Assembly: GCA_944472135.2 (NCBI GenBank)
Contig: OX235264.1
Location: forward strand, 118,945,809-119,009,808
Direction: 5' to 3'
DNA length: 64,000 bases
Source: Trichobilharzia regenti
Lineage: Eukaryota > Platyhelminthes > Trematoda > Strigeidida > Schistosomatidae
Part shown: one piece after another, positions 54,590 to 64,000 of the stretch
Position numbering within the stretch: the first letter of the stretch is position 1
How the letters are laid out: each line of letters begins with the position of its first letter
Position numbers and translations under genes: made by a program
The notes under the pieces: generated by a model
What the model was told of the DNA's origin: nothing
Databases searched by the model: none
The model's input: only the letters and a program-made list of their open reading frames with translations

Positions 54590-55680
54590 AGGAACAATGG
54601 GCTTCAGCTGCACGTCTTCATTCCGTTCAGTTCTGTGCCCACATGCTTTCATCTCCTCTTCACATTACCTCCTCCAAGTCACTCTGACACTGACGACCAA
54701 CTCGCCGCTTCCATTTCGGGTTACACTTGATCGATGGCTTATCTAGTGGTGTCACTTGATAGTTTCCTCAGAGTATGGCCACCAATCCACCTCCATTTCT
54801 TCCTGCATATTTGTTCCACAATCGGTTCCTGGTTGATTCTCTCCCAGAGTTCCCACCCTGTTGCTGATCTTTTCTGGCCATCTGATATTCAGTTGTATTG
54901 AGCGAGGACAGCTGTTGATGTAGGTCTGTAGTTTGTTTGAGGTGCTCTTCATGACGCACCAAGTCTTTGATCGGTGTATAGTAGCACTGACTTTACATTG
55001 GAGTTGAAAATCGGGATCTTATTTTCATTTTCATGCTGAGTAGTGCTGTTGACCTCCTCTCTAAAAACTTAAGAGTAATTAAACCTTACCTTGCTTTCCC
55101 GATCCTCGCTGCTTTGACATCCTGACCATTTTGTCCGCCTGTAGTTGAAACGATGCTTCCTAGGTAGTTAAGTAGGCAGGTAAAGGAGGTTGTTTCTTTC
55201 AGGTCCCTCCCATTTATGCTGGCTGTTGGCCAGGAGACTTCATCACCTCTGTTTTCTTCATGTTCTCCTGAAGGCCTATCTTCTCTCTACGCTTCTTCTG
55301 CCAACTTGTTGCTTTTCACTTTCATATCTTCCAGTTTGTGGGAAATCAGACATATATGTCATCGGCGAAGTTTAGATCCTCCAAGTTTTTGTGTGAGTCC
55401 ATTTTATGCCTGTTTCCTCATTACCTGCTATCTGTCGCATTATTCAGTCTACTGCAATCAGGAAAATCATTGGCGATCGTAGGCAGCCAGCCATGTCTTA
55501 CACCCGTCTGCACTTCTTCGAAGGATTCCATAAGTTTCCCCTTTGTGGATTACTTGGCAAATTTTTGAATGAGATGTATAATTTCGACGGCATCCCGTAG
55601 TGGCTATGTAGTTGCCAAATCACCTTTTGGGTCTGCTCTGTCGATTCTAAGTTTTTGCCTTTGACCTTTGTGACATTATT
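54590..55680 (-). mobile_element. RTE-B, minus strand
   Basis: The 3' end is at the left, next to a TTATTATTATAG tail and TTCCTTTAATTCCTAAAGG. Antisense blocks in order up to about 55680: TCATCTCCTCTTCACATT, CCACCTCCATTTCTTCCTGC-like, CTCAGTTGTATTGAGCGAG, GTCCGCCTGTAGTTGAAACG, and the GVRHGWLPTI-like piece near 55490. Same layout as 49255-50311. Confidence 0.82.
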
Positions 55681-55689
55681 CCTGCTGTA

Positions 55690-56135
55690 AATATGGAGAA
55701 AGTCCTGTGGGTAATTTTATTCATATTTTGAATACATGAGACGCAGTATTATGATAGATGGTGAGGATTCCATGTTGTATAATAGGTACTGATTGTTTTG
55801 GAATAAAGCAGATTATTATAATTATTAATAATGTAAGTTTGCGATTCGACTTGCAATTGGATTAAATTCCAGTGAACTAACACTTACAAATTAATCTGGT
55901 GCTCACCGGTGACTGACAACAGGACTGTGTTGCCTTAATTTCTATTTCTAGGGAGAAGTTGTGTCGATTGTTTTCCACCAAGTCATATACAGTGACGACA
56001 GATACTCACCGCTGATGATATTGGCTGTTAACTTGGTGGGTGTTAGAACTCTTGGTTAGTGAATTTCATTCCAATCGCTTTGAGTTCGCCTTATAGAGCG
56101 TAAGGATTATTGAATCGATGATCATATGAAAAAGA
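55690..56135. other. Unassigned stretch
   Basis: No gene or repeat recognised. Confidence 0.45.
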
Positions 56136-56139
56136 GTAG

Positions 56140-56900
56140 ACGTTCAGCGAAGAGACTCTTTTCGCCGGCGAATTCATTCAAATAGCTGTACAATCGCATT
56201 TATATACAGTTATTTTCGTGTATGCGTGTGTGTACATGAGGTTTGTCAAGTTTAGATATGTGATTAGGTAATACAAGAATGATCTAATATAGTAACAAGG
56301 TTAATCAGACAGTAATTAAAGTAAGATTGAGTTAGTTAATTAGGTGACGTAATACGATTGACTAAAATGTTTCAACTTAGGTTAGAATAACAACAGAGGT
56401 GGTTCCAGGTAGAGACTAAGTAGAGGTGGGGTAGAGAATAATGCCATTTAAATGAGAACTGAAATTGAGCAAATAAGTTGGATGATGTAACATAATTGAC
56501 TAGAAATTGATCGTTGGTCAAGTCATTAACAGTGGTAGTGAGGTGTAGAAATTATATCGGGTGGGGGTAGAGAACAGGGAAGTTGAAAATGTAAAACATT
56601 ACAATTGAGAAGACAAAATAATACCAATGAAGAGACAGTAAGAGAGAAAGAAATAGAATTTACCTATCGGGTATTAAGACAGATTAAGTCCATTGCAAGT
56701 GTAGTGATTGAACGAACTTCTTCTGTATGCAGAGTTCAGCGCTTAGCAAGTGAATCGCCGTTGCTTCTGCAGTTTGAAAAAGTCTGGTTCGCACACCTTT
56801 AGGAAGACTACTTCTTATTCTGTAGACGACTTTGAAGTTTGTTTGAGGGATGTAACTTGGTGTCCGGATTCTATCAGATGTCCTACGATGGATAATCACC
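56140..56900 (-). mobile_element. PLE 3' end
   Basis: Minus-strand frame 56684-56899 reads VYRIRSSLPKGVRTRLFQTAE, then ATAIHLLSAELCIQKKFVQSL: the C-terminus of the PLE polyprotein. UTR and the shared 3' block (GAAGAGACTCTTTTCGCCGG at about 56153) follow to the left. Confidence 0.87.
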
Positions 56901-56904
56901 TTTA

Positions 56905-57730
56905 ATAATAGTGATAATGATAGTTTGCTTTATTCCAAAATAGTACCTGTGATACAGAATGGAATTCTCAGCATTTTACTACAGTATTGCATCCAATTTG
57001 TACATTAAGAATAAATAAAGTTCAACATAGAATTTAGGGTAATCTCAGTTAGCTATAACAACAACATATTGGCATGTTGGTAGCAAAGCCAAAATTGAAC
57101 AGAGTGTTTCAAGGTGTTAGAAAAGTAAATGCTAGCATATTTACTGGCGTAAGCAGAAGAAAGAAACAAAGCTGCACATAACAGAAAAAAGAAAAAAAGA
57201 GAGAGAAAAGGAAAAGAAAGAAAGAAAAGACGTTGTACCTATAAATGATATGAGTTGAAAAAAGACGAGATCCAGTTGTTCTACTGACTATTTAATAAGT
57301 TATAGGTATCACTCCTAATGCTTTCTTTATCGCACAGAACACGAGCTAAGTAGGGTATGGTTGAGTTTTTGTACTTGCTAGTGTGAGCATATAGTTTTCT
57401 ATATAGGCTTCTGGTTCTGCCTGATGAGATACATGGGAGAGTTGTGAATGAAGAGGGTGTTGTGAGTTAGATAGATAGAATGGATTTTGCCCATTTTTCA
57501 CATGAGGAGTCTAAGTGCCTGTCGACCAGAATATTAACAAACTGGTTAAGTGGCACCCTGCTGACAACCTTTAACATCCTGCGTAATAAGGTAGCCCTGA
57601 AAAAAAAAATAAAAGGGGGTACAATAGAGAATAATAGGCAGAATACGGGAGTTAACGAATTGCAGGAGTAAGGGTTGGGTTATATCCGGAATGTCTTAAC
57701 TTCTTGATGTAGAAAAGGTTAATTAATAAT
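56905..57730. other. Unassigned stretch
   Basis: A purine-rich part near 57180-57230 (AGAAAAAAGAAAAAAAGAG). No gene or repeat recognised. Confidence 0.5.
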
Positions 57731-57735
57731 TAATT

Positions 57736-57968
57736 TTTCCTTCACGTTCCCAGTGGAACATAGGGCACCCTCAAGCTAGTGGCTTAAAATTTCTGTGGCA
57801 GTGTTTTTTAATTTTTACAGGATTGGGTTGCTAGCCTCATGCCCAACCTTTCCTCTTTACCAGCATTATTTCTGGCTCAGTGAGGTAAAGGAGTGCGCCG
57901 GCCGGGGATCGAACCCCGAATCATATGCATGTTCGGCGAGTGTCCTAACCGCTATACCACCGACGCAC
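57736..57968 (-). mobile_element. SINE-2, minus strand
   Basis: TTTTTCC at the left, body (CCCAGTGGAACATAGGGC ... CAACCTTTCCTCTTTACC), head at right with B box (GATCGAACCCC on this strand) and the CCACCGACGCAC end. Complete but without an obvious target-site duplication. Confidence 0.9.
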
Positions 57969-57987
57969 TAAAAGTGCTTAGCTCGAG

Positions 57988-58056
57988 GCCTCGCCGAGAC
58001 TCGAACTCGGGTCGCTGAATTCAGAGTCCAGAGTGCTAACCGCTACACCACGAGGC
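57988..58056 (-). tRNA. tRNA-Gln(CTG)-like gene or pseudogene
   Basis: On the minus strand: acceptor GCCTCG paired with CGAGGC, D arm GTGTAGCGGTTAGCAC, anticodon arm CTGGA-CTCTGAA-TTCAG with anticodon CTG (one G-U pair), and T arm CCGAG-TTCGAGT-CTCGG. The A box and B box are good. It closely follows animal tRNA-Gln, but the acceptor stem shows 6 rather than 7 pairs and the length is 69 rather than about 72. It lies 20 bp from a SINE-2 in the same orientation. It could be a functional gene with an odd stem or a tRNA-derived repeat; I cannot decide. Confidence 0.65.
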
Positions 58057-58059
58057 AAA

Positions 58060-58309
58060 AGGTAAAACGGAATATTTTCTTAGAAATCATCAAGATATGA
58101 AACGATCAATAGGGTAAGATCAGCAGATAGAATGACGCCTAGGTATTTAATTTCTGACATGGTGTCTATTTCAGTGCCATCTGTTGTTGTGTTGAAGCGT
58201 CAAAAAGTTGGACGAAACAACTGTCTAATACACAGTAATTATCAAAGGTTCTCTATATGATATAAGGCTTTTTTTACTAACTTGATATATATATATATAT
58301 ATATATATG

Positions 58310-58344
<35 letters not shown>

Positions 58345-59640
58345 GTTAGCATACTGAACATGCATAGCACATATGCACACATAAACAAACAAAACATAGA
58401 CGGTTATTCATAGCACACATGTGTTGTTTTATTTGATGATGGTGGTGATAATGATGATTCACTTTTGTAGGTAACCTTTTCTATGCTGTTTAACTTGTTA
58501 CTTTTTTGATTTTTTATGTATTGATTATGGAATAATTTGTTCATCTGTCAATCAGCATCATCAGAATCAGCACTACCATCAGTTTCTATCCATGAATATT
58601 ACATGCATATATTGTTCGTTCATATTGTACATATCAAAAGAAATCGAAGCTGTTTCTATAGTTCTGGTTGTTGTAAATTTGTGCCTTACTATATTTGTTT
58701 GTTTTTTCATGTGTGTACTGCTTTATGTTGTGTTTTGACATTTACTTTGAGAGAGAGAGAGAGGAGTGAAAGGGATTTTCACACTGTATCGTCTCTCGCA
58801 CTCACTCTTTCTGTGCCTCTCTACCTCCCTCCATCCCTCAATTGTTTTTTTTCCCGCTTTCTTTCTTTTCCTTGTCATTTCTCCATCTGTCCGTTTTGTA
58901 TACTCTGCTTCTCCTTAGTCTGAAGTTACCGTGTTTAAGAGAGGGAGGCGAAGGGGTGGGGAATAATTTACCCTGTCTTAAAATGATGTCTTATTTATTC
59001 TTTCTTCTGTTATGTAATACTGATCATTCAGGTTTTATTTACCAACATAAATCGTGTTCTCATGTATACAAGTTTACAGCCTTATCGATGATTGAGAGTG
59101 TCGATCACAATTTCACTAGATCCTAATGGTGAAATCTTTGCATGGATCCAAGAACCTCGTGTGGTATTCGCCCAATCACATCATCTTTGGCGTACACTTG
59201 GTATTCTACTATCCGTCCTTCTGGACTAGTGTGTAACATAAGCGCTTAAAGTGTAAAATATGAAGAGTGTCAAGGAAGTTTAAGCCTTAGTTCCTACTGT
59301 TTGCGAAGACGCTTCGAATCGATGATTATTCTAGGTATGATTATCGACTTTAACTCTAAAACATAAGGATCGAGAGGCATTTGTATTGTTCGGCAGTTAA
59401 AATCAATACTCTACAAATTCTATCAACAAATGTTGTATTACAAGGAACGTATTGTACTTTTATTCGTATTCTTTTGTCTTCTTCCAACTTGTATACGATT
59501 GAATCATTCGCGCCTTCGAGTTGGCCGTTAATGGCGACCTAGGCAAATGAACCAGGGTTCAGTGTTCACATTCATTTACAAAGAGCATAGTTATGTTTGC
59601 GTTCTGCCTCTTGTTTCTGAGTGGTAGAATATGGTGGGTA
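58060..59640. other. Unassigned stretch with (TA)n
   Basis: (TA)n lies at about 58284-58340 in two blocks, with a (GA)n at about 58749-58762. An open stretch at 58537-58923 has no recognisable motifs. No gene supported. Confidence 0.6.
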
Positions 59641-59651
59641 TTACTGGGATT

Positions 59652-59876
59652 ATGTGTCTGTGGCACAGAGGTTAAATTCTTGCCGACCACGTCTCATGTT
59701 GTCCGGGGTTCGATCCCTCGCTAAGTCAGTAATAAGGCTAGTAAAGAGGGAAGGTTAAGCATGAGGCTAGCAATCTCATTGCGTAAAAATTAACACCCCT
59801 TCTAACGAAACTTCAAGCCTGTAGCTTGAAGGCGCCCTGTGTTCCAGTACTGGGAACGTAGAGGAATCAACAAAAT
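59652..59876 (+). mobile_element. SINE-2 with target-site duplication
   Basis: Flanks TTACTGGGATT (59641-59651) and TTACTGAGATT (59877-59887). Head GTGTCTGTGGCACAGAGG, perfect B box GGTTCGATCCC, then body. Part of the usual head-body joint (CACTCCTTTAC) is deleted. Confidence 0.9.
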
Positions 59877-59889
59877 TTACTGAGATTTG

Positions 59890-60415
59890 ATGTAGTGTGT
59901 TTAATGCTTTCCCAGATGGCTGAAATAGCCAGTTAGGGTTTGGATAATTCATATAGATTCGTCTATGTAATCTGATACACTCGGCCATAAACGATTAAAG
60001 TGACCGCCTATCTGACTAGCAAGGAGGATACTGATTATCATTTAGGGACGTATATTATGTGTTTTTTCGTTAATATAACCTTTTATTGATTCTAAATACC
60101 GTTTGAACTTCAAGCCTACTATTTAAACATCTGATCTGATCATATCTAATTATTTTTCAACACAAGTTTACTTCAATGATGGGTCGGTATATTGAACAAC
60201 CATCCTAGTCATCTCAACCTGTGAATCTTCATTTCTCATGTGTATAAATACGAACTATCCACTGAAACGAGACACTTCTTTTCCACAAACCTTAAATCTT
60301 TTATTACTTGTTAATTTCAACGGTCATTTCTCGTGGATGTACTAAAATGGTAAAGCAAAGTAATTTACAGTAATATAATTCGTAAACCGCCAACTACCGC
60401 TTTCATTATATCTCT
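59890..60415. other. Unassigned stretch
   Basis: No gene or repeat recognised. Confidence 0.45.
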
Positions 60416-60419
60416 AGTA

Positions 60420-60745
60420 TTGTTTCCTTGTATTCCAATCGAAATATCACATCTCCACTTTGTTTTTTTGTTTTTTTTTGCGGTCCTCTTTAACTAGCCC
60501 CACGATTGCCTATAGTCTCTCATCTCCTCGTCACACAGTCTCCTGCATGTCACCATCGGACACGCCTTGATCTCGTCGCTGCCCTTGAGGAGCTCACTCG
60601 ATCGATAGTGTGACGAGCGATGTCACTCAACGGTCTCCTCAGTGTATGTGTGTGTGTGTGCAATAGATCTTCATCTTCTCTTGCATATTCGTTGAGTAAT
60701 ACGTTCTTGGTTGATTTATTTCCATAGTTGCCATCACTGACATAC
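60420..60745 (-). mobile_element. RTE-B 3' end, minus strand
   Basis: TTGTTTCCTTGTATTCC at the left, then antisense CTCTCATCTCCTCGTCACAC, GTGTGACGAGCGATGTCACTC and CTTGCATATTCGTTGAG, matching 25870-26100. Confidence 0.78.
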
Positions 60746-60796
60746 GCGTATTTATTGGATGTTTCCCACCTCACCCCACCCCACCCCTCAGTGCGT

Positions 60797-60960
60797 ACCA
60801 TGTGGAACATAGGGCTCTAGGCTCGAGTTTTGAATTTTGAACACTGGTGATACCGGTATCATTTTAATGGGTTGGGTCGCTAGTATCACACCCAACTGTC
60901 TCTCTTTCTCTAGTTTACTGGTTTACCTTTTTGAGGTTTTGGAGTTTTTGAACCAGGAGT
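60797..60960 (-). mobile_element. SINE-2 body, decayed
   Basis: GTGGAACATAGGGCTCTAGGC ... GGGTTGGGTCGCTAGTATC ... TTTACTGGTTTACC follows the SINE-2 body on the minus strand. The tRNA-like head is not recognisable. Confidence 0.6.
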
Positions 60961-61600
60961 ATCTGTCTGGCTGGTGAACTTTCTATTGTTGGACCACTGA
61001 AGCACCCGTATTTTTCTCCACAGGTTGTTGAAAATCTTAGACATTTCTTCAGTTTATGAAGAACTTAGATGGTCTGCATTGGTTATTGTGTGATTTTCCA
61101 GTTTATGAGTGATCTAGTTTACTGAAGTGAAATAACTAATAATGCATGCGATTGTTTCAGTCAAATTATATGACAAGATCAGTCTTATTACCCTGAAAAA
61201 GTGATGTTATTCAGTTGCTAGTTGCACTGGGATCTAGGATGTGAGTTCTGTCCTGTTCGTAAACTGACCATCTGATGAATGTATCTGCATCCCCAGTGAA
61301 TGGGACTCTAACTGACTACCTACCTACCCGGGATGAAGTGAAGAAGACTCCTTGTGTGAGGAGTAAATAAGAGCCAATGGACAACCCTACACCCAGCAAA
61401 AGTGAACTGCGGAAGAAACTGTGACTTTTCAATATGCCAATGGGCCTCCTATGCTCCACATAGAGGCACCTAAAGGAGAATAATAATGTTGGGGTGAAAA
61501 TGATTCAACCGTTGAAATGAGTTACTCTTGTTTTACTGGGTATTTCGTAACATCGTGTCTCATATTATTATTATTATTATTTTTCTTCCATTTTCTCTAG

Positions 61601-61693
61601 ACTAATGCAAAAGTATTTCAGAAAGAAACAAAGAATTTCTGTCAATATCTTGAAAAATATACCTCAATCAAATCTAAAGAATACACAGAAGAT
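61601..61693 (+). CDS. Exon of GRAF/oligophrenin-like RhoGAP (BAR domain, part 4)
   Basis: 93-nt exon, phase 0 at both ends, 31 residues: TNAKVFQKETKNFCQYLEKY followed by TSIKSKEYTED. The acceptor is TTTTCTCTAG (61591-61600) after a T-rich tract; the donor is GTAAGT. It aligns with KKKYDKETEKYCGILEKH and the following SSKK segment of GRAF (from memory): the KETxxxCxxLEK pattern is the strongest single match of the gene. Symmetric phase means this exon and the one at 33016-33084 could each be skipped without a frameshift. The next exon lies beyond the window. Confidence 0.92.
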
Positions 61694-61714
61694 GTAAGTA
61701 GCTGTGTAAAGACA

Positions 61715-61850
61715 AATTAATTTATTCTGACATCTATAAAACACAAAATAATTGAGCATAGAATATTCTTTTCGATAATTTCCTCTTCTGGCTCTACAAT
61801 TATGTATATATATATCAATGGAATATTCTAGAATAATAGTCAATAACAAT
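61715..61850 (+). repeat. Left copy of an inverted repeat around a PLE fragment
   Basis: CAAAATAATTGAGCATAGAATATT, CGATAATTTCCTCTTCTGGCTC and CATATATATA-type sequence pair with 62560-62690 in reverse. It starts just 22 bp after the exon at 61601-61693. Confidence 0.85.
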
Positions 61851-61869
61851 ATTAGTGTGCTTTTTAAAT

Positions 61870-62400
61870 ACTGTCGATTTATGAAGTAAGTTTAATGGAA
61901 TGAGGTTAAAGGAGCATTCCCTTCTGCTGAATAACGCTGTGTCTTCAAAACCATCCCTAATATGCGTTTGGGAGTAATAGGTAAACTACCAAATTTCGCC
62001 TCTTCCATGTGTATTTACCAATCTGCCTGCGCCTGTGGAGTGAGCCAGTTAGCTGCTTAGGCTATACAATCAGGCATGTTCCTCGTCGGATTTCCGAACA
62101 TCACCTTGCATAGTGGTTGGTTAAGTAAAGGACAAACAAAATATATATTCACAAAGCGCTATTCTATCTCATCTTGTGGATACAGAACACAAGATTGATG
62201 TCAACAAGGCGGCTTTCAAAGTCATTTACCACATACCAACCAACAAATCTCATTTTCTCCTTAAGAGTTTGGTTACTGAATATTTCTGAGGCTGGTTGCT
62301 TGGATCCATATTAAGAAGCTTAATTTATGTGTCCAAAAGAAGCTAGTTCAGACATTATCCTTACCTTGGCCATCTAGGTCCGAATGATCAGCAATTTTTG
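61870..62400 (+). mobile_element. PLE C-terminal fragment, plus strand
   Basis: Degenerate GIY-YIG region near 62000 (FTNLPAPV in one frame, CIYQSACACG in another), then QGGFQSHLPHTNQQ-like blocks and a final LCVQKKLVQTLSLPW at about 62325-62375. Frames broken by several shifts. Confidence 0.8.
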
Positions 62401-62559
62401 TAGAATTTTCCTAATTTTAGTTGATATTCTATTTGCTATTCTATCATTATTATTATTATTTAAACGTCTTTAATGAACTGTAAATCCATGGTGATCTTAC
62501 TTAACAAATCGATATTATTTTAAAAACACACTAATATTGTTACTGACTACTAATCTAGA

Positions 62560-62690
62560 TTATTCTATGTATATAAACATGCATATAACTGTAGAGCCGG
62601 AAGAGGAAATTATCGAAAAGGATATTTTTTGCTCAATTATTTTGTGTTTTATAAAATAATTTTTTCTGTATTTCTTGTTTTTTCACAGTG
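62560..62690 (-). repeat. Right copy of the inverted repeat
   Basis: Complement of 61715-61850 (GTAGAGCCGGAAGAGGAAATTATCG ... CTCAATTATTTTGTGTTTTATA). Confidence 0.85.
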
Positions 62691-62819
62691 AAAAAAGATG
62701 TTCATCATAAACTTCTGTTTTGTATAAAAAAGTATACCAAATGGATTGTGTATCAGTTTTTTTTAGAATGAATTTTTTTTTAGAATTCTCTTAGAATGAA
62801 CCCAGAGATATCAGCGTAC

Positions 62820-63300
62820 CTAATGCCACCACTACTGGAGAAGGTGTGAAAGGAGGGAAAAGGTGTGTGCGGATTGGGAGGAAGACTACTTATTCAAACT
62901 GCCAAAGATAGGAGACTTAAATCAATGCAAGAATTGGCGCAGAATTATGCTCCTATCCATCCCAAGCAAAACACTAAGCCGCATCATCCTGGAGAGAATC
63001 AAACACGCCGACCTGAATGAAAAGCTTCCATTGGAACAATCAGTGTTCAAAAGGAACAAGTCATGCAAATTGCAACACTACGTATTATCATTAAAAACAT
63101 AGCTTGCAATGGCAGTCAGCTCTCTACCTCACTCAACTTTATTGACTTTGGAAAGGCCTTCAGTAGACAGCGTCGATTGAGAGATGATTTGGGAACTGCT
63201 TCACTACTACGGGTGCCGCCAATGGCTAAATTATCCAGCCTGTGTACTTAACCAGAATGTGTTCAGAATGGAACATTGACGCTGATTAAATATACCCTTG
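62820..63300 (+). mobile_element. RTE-B reverse transcriptase N-part
   Basis: Reads DWEEDYLFKLPKIGDLNQCK, NWRRIMLLSIPSKTLSRII, LERIKHADLNEKLPLEQSVF (normally EQAGFR), then SLNFIDFGKAFS (motif A) in a shifted frame. It covers a portion of the polymerase lying just upstream of the piece at 19345-19800. Confidence 0.85.
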
Positions 63301-64000
63301 GATTCAGTGAAATATGTAGTACTGTAACGACAGAAGACAAGGGCCAGCCAAACAGATCGTTTATTTAGATAATCAACTGATAATTATGTACATTATTGTT
63401 CATTATTGTTAGCAGAGAAACAGTGTCTTCTGATTGGTTGCTTTCTCGCCATTTATTTGAAGGTCAGACCATATATCTACTAATCGTATCTGCCCACAGA
63501 AAGTTTACTGCGATTGGTTGTTCAGTTCCTCAAGGTTAGGCTTTGTTCTTGTTTCTTCTCATGGCCAAGATTTGGGACGGAAACATTGTCGTAAATTACT
63601 GTCTATCAGTTTTGGCTAGCAGAAAGCTCTCACCACAGTAGGACTCCTGAAATACACAAGTAGTAATATAATTACGTCGAGAATAATAAAACATGCAAAT
63701 CGATTAAAATTGTCAATACTAGAAAGAAAGAATGATTAAAAGTTGATGAGTCAATTTTCTGACAGGAATGTCATCAAGCTGACATTCAATTTTATGAATC
63801 TACTCATATACTATCTTTGTCTACATAAAGAGCTTACCTATTCAACTAAATAAAATAGTGAATTTTACTCAAAATACTATTCGTTGACCAGTGTAAGCTG
63901 ACATATAACTCTATGGGAAAAGACTTTTGGGTGGTGGTCAAATCGAAACCTTGCATCGAATCCATGATGTCTTTGATACTTAGATTGAATTAGTCGGGTG
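63301..64000. other. Unassigned stretch
   Basis: No gene recognised. The last 60 bp (GGGTGGTGGTCAAATCG and AACCTTGCATCG) faintly resembles RTE-A. Confidence 0.4.

Noticed and set aside
58537..58923. 128-codon plus-strand frame with Cys-rich part
   Set aside because: Low-complexity T/C-rich sequence, no domain, no splice or promoter context.
63900..64000. RTE-A fragment at the window end
   Set aside because: Only about 30 bases of weak similarity (GGTGGTCAAA...CTTGCATC); not enough to call.

Overview
The window reads as blood-fluke (Schistosoma-type) nuclear DNA. It has large repeat-filled introns beside a 47-bp intron, abundant non-LTR and Penelope-like retroelements, SINEs with tRNA-like heads, and Smalpha-like units that pair a Pol III B box with a hammerhead-like core. 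No prokaryotic operon, CRISPR array or rRNA gene was seen. The species cannot be fixed from the sequence alone.

One host gene is supported. Four plus-strand exons (173-268, 316-413, 33016-33084, 61601-61693) join with consistent reading phases into 119 codons. They match, without gaps, the BAR domain of the GRAF/oligophrenin family of Rho GTPase-activating proteins (ARHGAP26/ARHGAP10/ARHGAP42/OPHN1), as I recall those proteins. Both ends of the gene lie outside the window. The internal introns are 47 bp, about 32.6 kb and about 28.5 kb. Nearly everything else here is intronic repeat.

Intron of 32.6 kb (414-33015): RTE-type LINE pieces on both strands; a Penelope-like element (PLE) with a Smalpha-like unit inside it (1.86-3.65 kb); a distinct RTE family (4.45-5.57 kb); an apparently identical 3136-bp direct tandem duplication (7.68-13.95 kb) whose middle LINE copy is a recombinant of the two outer ones; a composite repeat with a palindromic MITE-like core (17.7-19.8 kb); the best-preserved PLE frame (21.27-22.37 kb); an inverted pair of about 690 bp (23.5-24.2 and 31.0-31.7 kb); and the longest LINE frame (509 codons, 28.47-30.0 kb).

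Intron of 28.5 kb (33085-61600): old LINE fragments, a second PLE family (35.2-35.9 kb), a 0.5-0.7-kb inverted repeat split by a SINE in one arm, two PLE ends facing each other (40.7-41.7 kb), a nested LINE in a LINE (49.3-50.9 kb), the reverse-oriented relative of the composite repeat (52.7-54.4 kb), and a Gln-tRNA-like sequence (57988-58056). Past the last exon (61694-64000) are another PLE end between short inverted repeats and one more LINE fragment.

Working labels. RTE-A: LINE with a (CAGA)n tail and YADD reverse transcriptase. RTE-B: LINE with an AAT-rich tail. RTE-C: LINE with a TAAA-rich tail. SINE-1 and SINE-2: two bodies on the same tRNA-like head. PLE-1 (YMDD) and PLE-2 (YLDD): two Penelope-like lineages. 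R, Q and U: unclassified dispersed repeats. Clade names rest on motifs recognised by eye, not on database searches. I did not find a convincing new multi-gene system; the most informative signals are the split host gene and the recombination and nesting history of the repeats.
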